64,000 nt of DNA from Megaustenia siamemsis (Eukaryota > Mollusca > Gastropoda > Stylommatophora > Ariophantidae). The DNA lies in the NCBI GenBank assembly GCA_032433765.1, contig JAVIAB010000046.1, forward strand, positions 61,725,388-61,789,387, in the 5' to 3' direction. The position numbers and the translations under genes are program-made. The notes below the pieces were generated by a model, which was not told the DNA's origin, made no database searches, and worked only from the letters and a program-made list of their open reading frames with translations. The number at the start of each line of letters is the position of its first letter. The first letter of the stretch is position 1. Positions 21,688-33,985 of this stretch are shown here, one piece after another.

Positions 21688-24068
21688 TTACCCCAACTGA
21701 ATTAGATGTTGCCCTCAAAGGATTGAAGCTCAAAAGTTCACCTGGTAAAGATGGAATCTCCAATGAAATGCTTCTAAATCTGGGACAGAAAGCCAAGAGC
21801 CAGCTTCTAAGGATAATAAATGCTAGCTGGAAGAGAGGTCATGTGCCGGCAATCTGGAAAGAAGCTATTATGGTACCCATCCTCAAGTGTGGAAAAGACC
21901 CACTAAACCCAAGTAGCTATAGACCACTTAGCCTACTGAGCTGCCTGAGTAAACTCATGGAAAGGCTGGTTAACAGAAGACTTACGTGGCATTTGGAGAC
22001 AAAACAACAAATCGTACCACAACAAAGTGGCTTCCGTCAGCACAGATCAACTGAAGACCTGGTCACCTACATTGCACAGGAAATAGAGGATGCTCTACAA
22101 GAAAAGAAACACACTGGGTCAACATGGAGAAGGCTTTTGATAGGGTTTGGCGAGAGGGTTTAAAGAACAAGCTTTTTAGACTTGGCATCCAGGGTCGTTT
22201 ATTCAATTGGGTCTCTCAATACCTTCAGGATAGAACGGCCAGAGTAGAAGTTCAAGGTCAACTAAGTAAGAAGGTCTCTATTGAACAAGGTGTCCCACAA
22301 GGCGGAGTCTTGTCCCCAATACTCTTTTTAATTTTCATAAATGACATCGTAATGGACATTCCACCCTGAATACACGCAGCAATATACGCAGATGATCTGG
22401 CGTTATGAGCTCGCGAGGAAAGTATGTCGGTGGCTGGACCCAGGATGCACAATGCCCTAGGTGAACTTGAAAAATGGACGAGCACCTGGTTCTTACCAAT
22501 CAACGAAAAAAAAATACTACATATACAATTTTCAGCCTATCAAGAAACACACTCTCTGCAAACTTGAAGATAAAAGACCACACATTCCCTATTGACCAAA
22601 ACCTAACATATCTTGGCGTCACAATGAATCGCAAAATGACTTAGAAAAATCAGATAGACAGAGCAAGGAAAAAAGTCAGAAAACGTACAAATATTATGAA
22701 GAAATTGGCAGGAATGGGTGGGGGGGGGGAGACAGAAATAATTTGAAAAGACTATACGTAGGAAGAAAGGTCAGACCAGTCCTAGAGTATGGAGTCACAG
22801 CCTGGGCTATGGCTTCCAAGTCACACCTTAGAAAAATTAACAGAACACAGAACCAAGCTGCCCATATCATCACTGGTGCTATGAAATCTACACCTATCAA
22901 GACTCTAGAAACAGTAACAGGTTTATAACCCTTAGATGACAGACGGGTCACTAAAGTATTGCAACAAGCGGAGAAATATAGAAGGCTCCTTAGCCACCCC
23001 ATGCACCAAAGAATAACTGGTTCCGGAATTGTATGACTAAAGAGAAGCAACTTTGCTGCAATTGCCAATGAACTAACTACTGGAGACCCAGTACTTTCCC
23101 AAACAATATTGAAACCCTTGGGCCCATCTGATATGTCTCCTCGTGGAAAACATAAAATACCAGAACTTGAAGAAAATATAACAGGAATCATGAAAAAAGG
23201 CACCCAATCAGACACAGAAAGAAAACACGTAGCAGAAAAACACATACAAGATACCTACCCACGGGACTCTTGGTCCCACATATACACAGATGGCTCTGCT
23301 ACAAATGCCACCAGAAATGGAGGGGGAGGTGTGTTCTTGACGCTGAATAATCAGAACGAGATCACCAAATCAATAGCTACTGGAAAATTCTCAAACAACT
23401 TTATAGCAGAAACTGAAGCCCTCAGAGATGCTGCAACACCGGCTACTCAACACAAAAATAACATGCACAATAAATTGGTGATTCTGACTGATGCACTGTC
23501 AGTACTATCAGCTCTAAAAAGCCTCAAGAACAATGAACTAGATGACTTGAGAACAACCCTGGACCAACTATGCAATAACTTCCAGAGAGTAGTCATTCAG
23601 TGGATACCATTACACTGTAATATACACGGAACGAACGTGCAGACAAATTAGCTAAAGAGGGAGGGAGATTACCACAGGAGAACCATCCACTCAGTTATGA
23701 TGAAGCCAAATCCATCATCAAAGGTCAGTTCCATGAAAAATGGAAACAAGAACACCTGAAGCATAACAAGAGTGACGGATACCACCAACTATCAAGGAGG
23801 GATCAAGTCATCATACTTCGCCTACGCACTGTCCACAATAGAATGAGAAATCACATGTTCACCAAATTCAAAATAGGTACAACCAGCCTATGGCACTGTA
23901 CACTGGACAATATGACTACAAACATGTTCTACAGGATTTCCCCCAGTACACAGACCTGAGAAGAGCAATGTGGTCCACGCCCACCTCCCTGGAAGAGAAA
24001 CTATATACAGCTGACTTCATGAGAGAGTCTGGAATCCTACTCTGATTGAGTCTTTATTGCAGAGAGAG
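21688..24068 (+). mobile_element. LINE I-2 (I-superfamily), 5'-truncated, (GA)n tail
   Basis: It is inserted in a B' LINE with the duplication agaatgtctt (21678-21687 and 24069-24078; the first two bases merge with the tail). It encodes RT (LKSSPGKDGISNEML, SYRPLSLLSCLSKLMERLVN, GVPQGGVLSPILFLIFINDI, AIYADDLAL then a stop) and RNase H (YTDGSATNATRNGGGGV, IAETEALRDA, ILTDALSVLSAL). The His/Asp box is frameshifted near 23640. Several stops and frameshifts make it dead. The last 60 bp (ctgacttcatgagagagtct to the GA tail) is shared with both CR elements. Confidence 0.85.
23109..23651 (+). pseudogene. RNase H domain of LINE I-2, truncated
   Basis: The 180-codon frame holds three of the four catalytic residues of ribonuclease H: Asp in YTDGSA, Glu in IAETEALRDA and Asp in ILTDALS. 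It stops after IQWIPLHCNIHGT, just before the last Asp. The missing GNERADKLAKEG-type block follows in another frame, near 23630-23660, which indicates a 1-2 base frameshift. Confidence 0.75.
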
Positions 24069-24515
24069 AGAATGTCTTCATTACTCTTTTTAGCTGTCCA
24101 TGGTATTCTCAACATTCCTTTGCAAAACCACATTTCCATGGCCTCCAGTGATTTTCTGTCTTATTTTCCAATTGTCCTGGATTCATATCTGTATGTCAAG
24201 ACTGCCTCCACCTAACAATGAAGAACTCTTGCTTATTTTCGTTGACAGAAAAGGGATTGCACATTATTTTCTTCACTCCTTGGAAAGCAAACTTTGTATG
24301 AGCTATTCTGCACCTCACCTCTCTTGTACAATTACCATATAAAGTTAACAGCATTCCCAGGTATTTAAATTCATTACTTGTTTTAATGCTGTCTCACTTA
24401 CTTTAATTGTGCATTTAGGAAATATATGTTTCTTTGTTGCAACCATCATTTCTGTCTTCATGCTGTTGAATATAAGGTCTTTATTTTTACTTTCCATTGC
24501 TATAGTATCAAATGT

Positions 24516-24984
24516 AATCCATTTTTGACAATAGAAACAAGGAAAAGAGTTCTTAAATGTTATATAGAGCAAGTCTTAACATATGGATGTGAATCATGGA
24601 CAATAAGACAACAGACAAGAAAATCACTGGAGTCTGTAGAAATGTGGTTTTACAGAAGAATGTTGAGAATACCATGGACAGCTATGAAGAGTAATGAAAA
24701 TGTTCTGAAAGAGGTCAACATAAAGAGCTAATTTACAATATTAGTAATAACAATCATCATTTTTTGGCCATGTAATGAGAAGAGAACAACTGGAATATAT
24801 TGTAACAACTTGAAAAATTGAGGGACGAAGAGATAGAGGGAAGCAAGAGAAAAAAAAATACCAGACAGCTTAAGAGAATGGCTTGGCAGAAGGTCAACAA
24901 CAGAAATGATAAATAACTGTCGAGATCGAAAGTTGTGGAGAGACATGATCACCTACGCCAGCAGGCCTGGTACTTGATGATGAT
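24516..24984 (+). mobile_element. Family B' LINE 3' end
   Basis: It encodes ETRKRVLKCYIEQVLTYGCE, WTIRQQTRKSLESVEMWFYR and RMLRIPWTAMKSNENVLKEV, and ends in the family terminus ggtacttgatgatgatgag. It sits within the minus-strand B' copy, head-to-head with it. The flanks look like diverged target duplications (agtatcaaatgta and agtataaaattta). Confidence 0.72.
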
Positions 24985-25130
24985 GAGTATAAAATTTATG
25001 TATCTCACTTTCACTCTTAGCAATTAAAACTGTTATCAGCAGCATTTAAGTTATTTATATTATGATTGCCAATAGATACTCAATGTATGCCCTTTAAGGA
25101 TCTTAGTATAATCTCACTATTCTATTCATG

Positions 25131-25560
25131 GAATCTGTTTCACTGCAGACGGGGTATCCCCATATCCACTCCACCGACCAACCAAGTATTTCTCAAAGCC
25201 TATGCAGATTGACTGTTCCAGTAAGGTGTTGATTGTAGATACATCTAATTTTCCCACTAATCACTCTGTACTGACCAGATCCCTTTTCCACCTTTAGACT
25301 CCTCAGTCTTTCAAAATATACAACATCGCTCCACTCATTCTCCTCCTCTTAAAAGGAATGAAGAACAAACTTGCACATTCCTCTTTTTCCAGAGTAAGAC
25401 CACACTCAGTGACAGAGCTGCCAGTGAGCTTATTTGCTACTTCACTGTCATATACACCAGCATGCCCTGGACAGTACACCCAGGTTAGCCGGTTCACTTT
25501 AGAGCCATCCAAGAGCTGCATCCATGTCTTCCACAGACACTGTCAATCATCTATAGCATA
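25131..25560 (-). mobile_element. R1-like LINE RNase H fragment
   Basis: The minus strand encodes QLLDGSKVNRLTWVYCPGHA followed by GVYDSEVANKLTGSS. This is the last RNase H box, but the usual ADxLAG is changed to ANKLTG, so the catalytic Asp is lost. Confidence 0.6.
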
Positions 25561-26543
25561 CTTTGCTACTTTTTTATGCTGTTTAACTTCTAACTAAACT
25601 TTTGACTTTTCTCTGGAGAACTGATGATTTTCTCAAATGCTCGGATAACTTAAAAAAAACTGTCAGTCTGTTAGCAAATTCTCTCAAACTGTTGGAACTT
25701 GAAAATTGCTCCCTGGGGACTCCCACAAACTCCTGAAAACTACTCACTAACTCTTAAAACATCTTTCTCTAACTATGGAACTTCTCAACTCTCTGAAAGA
25801 AACCTGCCACTGATCCTCTGCATCTGCTTCTTGTTTTTCATTATTCGCCGCCCAGAACAAGCTCTGGGAATTCAATCATCTGACATATCAAGGTTGGTTT
25901 ACTAATGGTTCAAATCTAAATACTAATTATGCATGGACCACCTATGTGGTCTACAGGAAATTGTATTCTATAATAGAGCTCTTGGACATTAGTCAACTGT
26001 CTCACATAGAGTTCCTATGGAAACAGCTCTGAACATACAACAAAGCCTAGTGGCAGTTTCTTTCCACTGAGATCGATCAGTGAATACACCACTAAGCTGT
26101 TTCAATCAGAGGACTCTTCCCTTGACTACAGTCTTAGATCTTCACTTTCTGGGCCCAATGCAATGGTCCCAGGAAAGTTATAACTAGCTACCTCCTAGCA
26201 TGACAAATACTAATTGTCTCACCTGCCTATTGCTCATTCATCAATTTGTTTTCTGAATTTTTCCAAAAAATATACTTGGTCCAAATCAACTATCATAACT
26301 TTGCCGTAATCCTAATAGCCTTAATGAATGCTACTACATTGTTAAAATTTGTCTTAGAACAAAGAAGCTAACAAAAGTACATCTAAGAAGTCAGGAACAT
26401 CTTACCACTTTTTGACTAAAGTCAGAAGGCGAACATCTGACTGTAGGTGGCCACCTTTCCCAGAAAGTTTGATAATTTAGACGAAGCCAAATCCATTCGA
26501 TATATAGGGATAAATTATAATAATCTTGGACCTTCCCATTTTA
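25561..26543. other. Intron with possible decayed RNase H remnants
   Basis: Around 25890-26000 the plus strand reads WFTNGSNLNTNYAWTTYVV, a weak match to a LINE RNase H start. Otherwise nothing is recognised. Confidence 0.35.
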
Positions 26544-27402
26544 TAGTTCGTTCAGAAATTCATGTCCAGAGAATTTATTAATTATCTCGGAAACTGTTTG
26601 ATAAATTTCAATCATTTTTTTCCATGAAATCATATTTTTTTACCGACCTTAAGCCTGATTTTTTGCCCTACTGTCATGCATTTAAGAAAGATTTTTGTTT
26701 CTTTAATGTATATAAAAATATGATTTTCTTGGTTGACCTAACTTTTAATTGTTTACAATACCCACATATGTAATAATCAACATTATCATTTTAAAAGGTA
26801 AAATATCACGTGTTTATCCACACAATCTCAGCACTTGCTCGCACTTACTGAACGTAATTTTGAAAGATGCGCCATTTTTGTCATTTCCAATTTCTTGTTA
26901 AATAGGTTCAGTGGCGTACTTTGACAAAATATTTACTATTAATGTATATTCCTTTACATGTGATAATTAGTAAGCTGTTGTGAAGTGACTACTTGATTTT
27001 TATAATTATGAAGAGTTTAAAGTGTAAATTAATCACTATGCAAAAGCTAACTGTGCTATTGTACAAGCACTTTTGCAATTACCTATCTCTATGATGAAGA
27101 TATAAAATCAAATGAAAAATGGTGGCCATTTTAAATGTGATACGGATACGCCTTTGACTCCTTTTTAGAAAACTAATGTAATTTACAGTAAAATTTAATG
27201 TTTAGAGCACAAAGTTTGATATTTTCCTGAAATTATATAACAAAAAAACGATTTGTGCAAAATTCAGACTACCTTTGTACTTAAATGTTATCAAATCTTA
27301 AGGTCGATGAAAAAGTAAGATTTCATGAAAAAGAATGACAGAAATTCATCAGTTTCTGAGATAATTAATAAACTCTGTGGGCATGAGTTTCTCAACCAAC
27401 TA
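26544..27402. mobile_element. 859-bp DNA transposon-like element with about 108-bp terminal inverted repeats
   Basis: The left end (26544-26652) and the reverse complement of the right end (27297-27402) align along their whole length. Shared blocks are tttattaattatctc, gaaactg, tccatgaaatc or ttcatgaaatc, and cgaccttaag. A TA lies directly outside each end (26542-26543 and 27403-27404), as in Tc1/mariner-type insertions. There is no transposase frame inside, so it would be a non-autonomous (MITE-like) element. The arms are about 80% identical by eye. Confidence 0.75.
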
Positions 27403-27514
27403 TAGTAGTTTATTTTTTTTCCACTTAATTTCACTGACTTTGCTCTTTGCCTATTAAAATGCATTATCACTAACCTACAGTCAAGTTAAATACATTTGAA
27501 CTTAGCAAAATTGT

Positions 27515-30500
27515 CCTCATCAAGGCCAGCTCCTTGTCGTGGGGATGGGGCTTAACAGTCACCAGGGACTGAAAACTAAGACTGGCCAGGCCTTCCTACA
27601 ACCAAGCAAGACCACAGTCTGCTCTAGCAAGTTCAAGTGCTGAAGTCGGAGGCAACCAGCCAAAAGGCGCACAACAATCAGGATGCCACGCACTCAACGC
27701 ATATGGAAGTATGTCTATAACCGCAAATCGATATGGCACTCGCCCTGTGATGGGCACTCAGGCAGGTGCAGCGCCGGGCCCTCAGCCTCGAAAGGGCCCA
27801 ACCTCTATTACTGGATGTCCTTCTCAACCGCCCTGTGGAGTCAGGGGGCGAGAGAATAGAGCTACTGGCCAATCCAAAATAAGACCACTAAAAATAATGC
27901 ACTGGAATGCTGAAGGCATCAACAGCAAAAGAGATGGGTACAGTAAAAAGATAGAATTAGAAAATATCCTGCATGAAGAACAAATAAGCATATGCTGTTT
28001 GCAGGAAACCCATCTAAACAACGACATAGCCTTGAAGATTAGGGGATACCAGTGCTACCGATCTGACAGAATAAATAGACAAAAGGGTGGAATACTGACT
28101 CTTGTAAGGAACAACATTAATGCATGTCAGATTGAAGTGTATATGGATGGGGCGGAATATCAAATACTGCACCTCAGGACAGGAAATACAGACTTCCATC
28201 TACTTAACTACTACTGTCCGAGTGACCGCCCACTAGCACTAGACACAATTACATTAAAAGAAAGAATAATTGTATGTGGAGACTTTAACAGCCACTCACA
28301 GAGCTGGGGCTATGAACATATGGACAAGAGAGGTGAAGAGCTTGAAAATTGGCAGGATGACAATGGGCTTATACTATTAAACCAGGCAACAGATCCACCA
28401 ACATTCTACTCCAGATCATGGCATACCACATCTACACCAGACCTTGCTTTCCATTCACCAGACCTGGATTGGAATATCACACGAATTGTTGGGAAACAAC
28501 TTGGAGGCAGCGACCACCGACCAGTCTTTTTAGTGGTGCAAAATGAGGCCATCAGGGAGAGCAGCACTCTCTCCAGATGGAATTACAAAAAGGCAGACTG
28601 GAAAATGTATCAACACTACACCAGTGTACTGACTAAAGATATAAATACAGATAGAGACATCAACAAAATAGTTGATGAATTCAGTAGACTAATAATACAA
28701 GCTGCCAGTGAAACAATACCTAGAGGGGCACGGAAACACTACAAACCATACTGGAGTAGTGAACTAGAGGAACTGCACAATGACATGGAAACATCTCGAA
28801 AGCAAGCAGAAAATAACCCTTGCCAAGAACACCACAACAACTACCAGCATGCTAAAGCCAAATTTCAACGGGCTAAACTACAAGCCAGACGGAGAAGCTG
28901 GAAAGAGAAAACAGAGTCCTTGAATCTTGAACGAGACACAAGAAAAGTGTGGAAGCTTGTAAAACAGCTGAATGATGAGGGTACAGAAAGGAACACCAAA
29001 ATTACACTGAAGAAGGATGGAAACATTCTAACAGGTAAACATGCAGCAAATTACTATGCAGACTCCTTTGCAAATGACAATAATATTGAAATTAGCCTAG
29101 AAAAACGACAAGAGACCCGTCTAAAACAACAAAATGCAAGACAAGAAGAGACCACACATGAAGTCATGGAAACACCCATTACACAAAGAGAGCTAGAGCT
29201 GGCAATATCCAAATTAAAAATGAAAAAGTCACCAGGCAATGATGGAGTGTCCAATGAAATGATTAAGAACTTGGGAACTGCAGCTAAAGCAAAACTACTG
29301 CAGATCTACAACATTTGCTGGATCACAGGTAGAGTGCCACAGGCATGGAGAGAAGCAATTATGATACCATTACTAAAGCCAGGAAAAGATAGTTCAATGA
29401 CATCCAGCTATAGACCAATCAGCCTTACAAGCTGTTTGTGTAAAACAATGGAACGTATAATCAATCTCAGACTGCAGTGGTACCTGGAAAGTGAAAATCT
29501 CCTTGTCCCACAACAAGCAGGCTTTAGACAGTGTTACTCTACCGAAGATCAAGCAACCTATCTTTCCCAGGAAATCGAAGATGCGTTTCAAGAAAAGAAA
29601 CTGGTACTAGCAGCATGGATAGACCTAAAGAAAGCATTTGATAAGGTATGGAAGGAAGGGCTTCTGAAGAAACTGAGTAATTATGGAGTAAATGGCAGGA
29701 TGTACAGATGGGTCAAAGCATACCTGCATAACAGGAGAGCCAGAGTGCAACTGGATGGTCTTAAGAGTAAGAAGGTCTTATTGCGCCAGGGCGTTCCACA
29801 AGGAGGGGTACTATCTCCAACACTTTTTCTGATCTACATCAATGACCTAGTTACTGAACTACCACATGGCATCAAAGTGGCAATGTATGCAGATGACTTG
29901 GTAATGTGGTGCACAGAGGAGTATGCAACAGTGGCCTCCAAATTGCTACAAAGAGCTATGAATGCACTGAATTCATGGACAAATAGATGGTGTATCAGCA
30001 TCAATACAGACAAATGCAGTACTACACTTTTCACACTCTCCCCAAAACAAAAAGCAGGAGCCATCTACATAAACAATGAGCCTGTGAAAGAAGACATACA
30101 AGCTACATATCTCTGAGTTACATTTGATAACAAACTATCTTGGAAACAGCAGATAAATAAGGCAACCCAAAAAGCAAGGAGAAAATTGGCTATTCTAAGA
30201 AAGTTGTGTGGAACCACATGGGGTGCGAGTGGGAAAATACTCAGTAAAGTTTACCAACAGAGTATACGCCCACATTTAGAATATGGATCAACCGCATGGT
30301 GCTCAGCATCAAACACCACATTGCAAGAACTGGATAAAGTACAAAACCAGGCACTTAGGGTCATCACAGGAGCAATGAAATCAACACCAATATTGGAGAT
30401 GGAGAAATTGTGGAGGATACCAGCACTGAGAGAACGGAGAGACACAAAGGTGCTGATACAGGCAGAAAAATTTGTATGCATGCCGAGACATCCAATGAAG

Positions 30501-31571
30501 GACAGATTCCAAAATCTTGCATTGGGACGACTTAAGAGAAGCAGCTTTATCCACCAAGCCAAGCGTATTAGTAGACAAACACCAGACATGCCAAGAGTTG
30601 TTAAACCCCTTCTACCCATACCAGAACAGACTCCCTGGACAGATGAATCAGGATTATCAGTTCAAATACGGACAGAAGTGAAAGGAATAGTTGACAAAGA
30701 GGAACAAAATAGTCTACAGCGAAAAACAATAGCTCTCAGTTTCCTGGATGAAGAATACCCACAAGACCTATGGATTCGTGTGTACACAGATGGATCAGCA
30801 CAGAATGCAGTAAAGAATGGGGGAGCAGGTGCATATATAGAGTACCCAAATAACACTAGGGATATGGATAAAATAGCAACAGGGAAATATTGTCACAATT
30901 ATGATGCAGAAATATAAGCAATAAAGTTGGCAATAGAAAAACTGCTGAACAGTAATCTTAGCCCACAGCCTGTAGTGTTTTTGACAGATGCAAGATCAGT
31001 ACTCCAGGCACTACAATCCAGAAAATTACCACATCTGCAGACCTTATTGACTGAACTCTGCAAGCACCACAGGGTTGCCCTGCAGTGGATCCCGTCTCAC
31101 TGTGGAATACCAGGAAATGAGAAAGCAGATCAGTTGGCAAAGGAAGGTTCAACAGGCACACAACTAGATACACCAGTTACATACCATCATAAGAAACAGA
31201 TAATCAAATCAATCAGAGGACTACAAGCCCCAAATCAGGATGCCTTTCATAATATGAATAGATATGAACAAGTTATCATTATACGCCTAAGAACAGGACA
31301 CAATCGACTCCATAGTCACATGTATACAAAATTCAAGATCGGCACATCAACTACTTGTACATGTGGACAGGCACCCCAGACTGCTGAACACATACTTCAA
31401 GACTGCACTGAATATAGTAGACTGAGGAAAATCCATTGGCCCATACATACAACACTACAGACAAAACTATATGGGCCACTGCAAGAATTACAAAAGACAG
31501 TAAAATTTATACAGGAAACGACATTGCAGATATAGACAATACTTCAGGCGAACGAAAGATAGATAGATAGA
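27515..31571 (+). mobile_element. LINE I-1, full-length I-superfamily element
   Basis: Both ends are defined by a 12-bp duplication, tagcaaaattgt (27503-27514 and 31572-31583). About 190 bp of 5' UTR (starting cctcatcaaggccagctcct) precede one long frame, followed by 36 bp of 3' UTR and a (GATA)n tail. The order endonuclease, RT, RNase H and a terminal zinc knuckle in one ORF, with no separate gag-like ORF1, fits the Ingi/I/Nimb group. It is the only full-length autonomous-type LINE in the window. Confidence 0.9.
27711..31535 (+). pseudogene. LINE I-1 polyprotein (EN-RT-RNase H), two nonsense codons
   Basis: The single frame spans 1275 codons with only TGA at 30114-30116 (YL*VTFDNKLSW, probably from a Gly codon) and TAA at 30915-30917 (DAEI*AIKLAI). 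The endonuclease domain has MHWNAEGINSKR, CCLQETHL, VCGDFNSHSQSWG and GGSDHRPVF. The RT has LKMKKSPGNDGVSNEMIKNL, SYRPISLTSCLCKTMERIIN, GVPQGGVLSPTLFLIYINDL and the catalytic AMYADDLVMW. The RNase H shows all four acidic positions: YTDGSAQNA, NYDAEI, FLTDARSVLQAL and GNEKADQLAKEG. A CTCGQAPQTAEHILQDC zinc knuckle follows. The start was taken at the first ATG of the open frame; upstream initiation is possible. Confidence 0.88.
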
Positions 31572-31841
31572 TAGCAAAATTGTAAGTTAAATGTCAGGTC
31601 AGTTCCCAAATACAACAGAAGTTCTTGCCTGGGTTTCTCTGCAACTACCATCATGTTTTTACTCTCCTTATTGATCTCTAATATCTTGATTTAAATCTAC
31701 ATTAGTTAATGTTATTGTATTCTGTCTATATACCTGCCTGTCGTTAAAGTGAAGTAACAAATTGATACTGTCATAAACTAAATGAAACAAATAAAAACAA
31801 AAACTGTTTAGTATTTCTTCTACTCTGTGAACAATCCTGAC

Positions 31842-32004
31842 CTGTGGTATAAGTAGCATAGAACCCTTTGGCCAGTACAGATTCATCTGTCTTCATTCGT
31901 ATGAACATTTGATTCCCATTTGATTTGTACAGGGTTTGAGCTGGCATAGTCCGACCACAGAGGTTTGCAAGTATAGTACCATTAGAATTGGCCCCATCAT
32001 AGAT
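31842..32004 (-). CDS. Cubilin-like gene, CUB-2 second-half exon
   Basis: The exon completes CUB-2. It begins IYDGANSNGTILANLCGRTM and ends with MKTDESVLAKGFYATYTT, the typical closing strand of a CUB domain. The acceptor is ttcacag and the donor gtcagg; phase is 0 in and 1 out (163 nt). IYDG, LCG and the Asp of KTDES are conserved. The following intron, toward CUB-3, is about 10.8 kb and contains the full-length I-1 LINE, the inverted-repeat element and LINE I-2. Confidence 0.92.
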
Positions 32005-32265
32005 CTGTGAAATTGATGAGACTGCAAACTTTAGACAGTATTCAGCAAATGATAAAATTAACAGTCATATTTATACTGACATAGTCAAAGCCTGTATTAT
32101 CTTTCAATATGACTTTATCATTTACAATGTTCAAGATTAAGCAAGTTCATTGTTTCATGTGAGTTGATCACTAACAATTGACAGTCTAAATGTTATTTTA
32201 TTCTATGTGATGAAATATGATCGCTTGTAAAGAGAGAGTTAAAATCTTATTTTGTTAGTTATATG

Positions 32266-32790
32266 ATGTGATCATTAAGCAAACATCATTGGACTGCTGA
32301 CATAGATGATCATATCTTTCCACAATTTTCTATATCCACTGTTGTGTATCAATTCTCATGTTAACTTACTACCAAACCACTCTCTTAAATTGTCAGCCAT
32401 CATTTTCCTCTAAATTTTCATCTCTCAATTGTTTCTTTTGCCACAATATATTCCTGTTCCCCAACTCGTAGCATGATAAAACATATGATGATTGTTTCCT
32501 TCTGATGTTGGAGATAAGCTTTCTTTTGCTGTGACCCTGTTTATAATGTCTTCATTACTCTTTTTTATCTGTATATATTATTCTCAGCATTCATCTGTAA
32601 AAACACATTTCCATGGCCTCCAATGATTTTCTGTCTGTTTTCCAATTGTCCAGGATTCATATCTGTATGTCAAGAATGCCTCCATGTAACAATGAAGAAC
32701 TCTTTTTCTTATTTTCAATGACAGAAAAGGAATTGCATAGTATTTTCCTTATTCTTTGGAATGCAGTCTTTGTAAATTGGTTGTAACACT
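32266..32790 (-). mobile_element. Family B' LINE, degraded 3' fragment
   Basis: The plus strand reads ggactgctgacatagatgat and atctttccacaattttctat, then tctgtttataatgtcttcat, matching the complement of other B' termini (10258 onward and 58284-58750). It is rich in stops. Confidence 0.65.
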
Positions 32791-32974
32791 TTTGTGAAAT
32801 ACGCCTAGAGAAAAAACAGTGTGTACTTTGCATGTTGGTGTGTAAATCATGTATTGTTTGGTGTAACCATGCAGTAGGCTGGTAAGGCCTACCTTAGGAT
32901 AGGATTTTGTACATTGCATGACATTGATTTTTCTGTAAGTAAAGGTAGCTTAACATGAAAAACTTGCCGCTGAG

Positions 32975-33070
32975 TAAAGAAAAAACTTTGGTCATTAACA
33001 CCATATTTTCCACACACTTAGCAAGGTGTGCAGGGACGATTTCACTTTATATACTGACAGTTATGACCAT
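32975..33070 (+). mobile_element. SINE-1 3' fragment
   Basis: It has aactttggtcattaacacca, tattttccacacacttagca and aggtgtgcagggacgatttc, equivalent to 43700-43765. Confidence 0.6.
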
Positions 33071-33109
33071 ATTCTAAATGTTTTTCATTGTGATAATATT
33101 CTGAGTTTA

Positions 33110-33497
33110 CCTCACTATAAGATTTCATCTGTCATGAACATAAGCTGTATTTTATCTCACTATGATAAGATATGATCATTTCCATGAACATTATCTGAAA
33201 ATATCTGTGTGATAAGATTTTATCTTTTCATGAACATTATCTGAAAATATCTCAGTGTGATAAGTTTTTATCTTTTCATGAACATTATCTGAAAATATCT
33301 CAGCGTGATAAGTTTTTACCATTTCATGAACATTATCTGAAAATATCTCAGTGTGATAAGTTGTTATCTTTTCATGAACATTATCTGAAAATATCTCTAT
33401 GTGATACATTTTTATCTTTTCATGAACATTATCTGAAAATATCTCAGTGTGACAAGATTGTATCTTTTCGTGAACATCATCTTTCCAATTTATCTCA
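33110..33497. repeat. 48-bp minisatellite, about 8 copies
   Basis: Units such as tgataagtttttatcttttc-atgaacattatctgaaaata repeat with a 48-bp step (33258, 33306). The array lies between the two exons of CUB-2, within 25 bp of the donor. Confidence 0.94.
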
Positions 33498-33521
33498 TTG
33501 TGGTAAGTTTTGAATTCTTAC

Positions 33522-33706
33522 TTTGAGGTAGTCAAATGAACAATTTATTCCTCCATGCTCAATATCAAAATCAGAAAGTGTCAGATCAACAACGTGGCCA
33601 GCTGCTACAGTGATAGTCCACTCACACTCTGTGTTGTGTTCATAGTTGCCTGGATAGTTGATTGAGTGAATAGATGCCGATGTTGCAGTAAAATTACCTC
33701 CACATC
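33522..33706 (-). CDS. Cubilin-like gene, CUB-2 first-half exon
   Basis: This is the first half of CUB-2. It starts CGGNFTATSASIHSINYPGN, includes YEHNTECEWTI and ends at NCSFDYLK. Borders are ttgtag before and gtaaga after; phase is 1 in and 0 out (185 nt), matching the exon at 48740-48921. The FDIEHGG Glu and CSFD Asp fit the cbCUB calcium site, so this domain probably binds calcium. A 48-bp minisatellite lies directly downstream in the intron, starting about 25 bp from the donor. Confidence 0.92.
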
Positions 33707-33794
33707 CTACAAATAAAAAGAAAACCATTATTATCAAGAATGTATAAATTTTTTTAAAATATAATCAACATATATAGAAATTTAAAATTGTATT

Positions 33795-33985
33795 GATGAA
33801 CTAGAAACATATGCTATGAGAACACAAGTCCAAGGGTCTACCATGTGTTGATGAAATATTACAAAGTAGCATTAGAAAATATAACAACAGGAGAGGCTAA
33901 CAGAAGAGCAAAAGAGTGAAACATATATCACCCTTCAATGCTGAAAAGAAAATGTGAAAGGAAAGAATAAAAGTCTTAATTTTCA
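33795..33985 (+). mobile_element. Family C LINE, decayed 3' fragment
   Basis: The words tgagaacacaagtccaaggg, caacaggagaggctaacaga and agagcaaaagag parallel the family C 3' end at 39130-39260. Confidence 0.6.

Larger units (their letters stand above)
21475..25130 (-). mobile_element. Family B' LINE, split by LINE I-2 and a plus-strand B' copy
   Basis: The pieces 21475-21687, 24069-24515 and 24985-25130 carry degraded minus-strand B' sequence: MESKNKDLIFNSMKTEMMVA, TKKHIFPKCTIKVSETALKQ, and SEIILRSLKGIH with NHNINNL. Stops and frameshifts are common. Confidence 0.65.
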
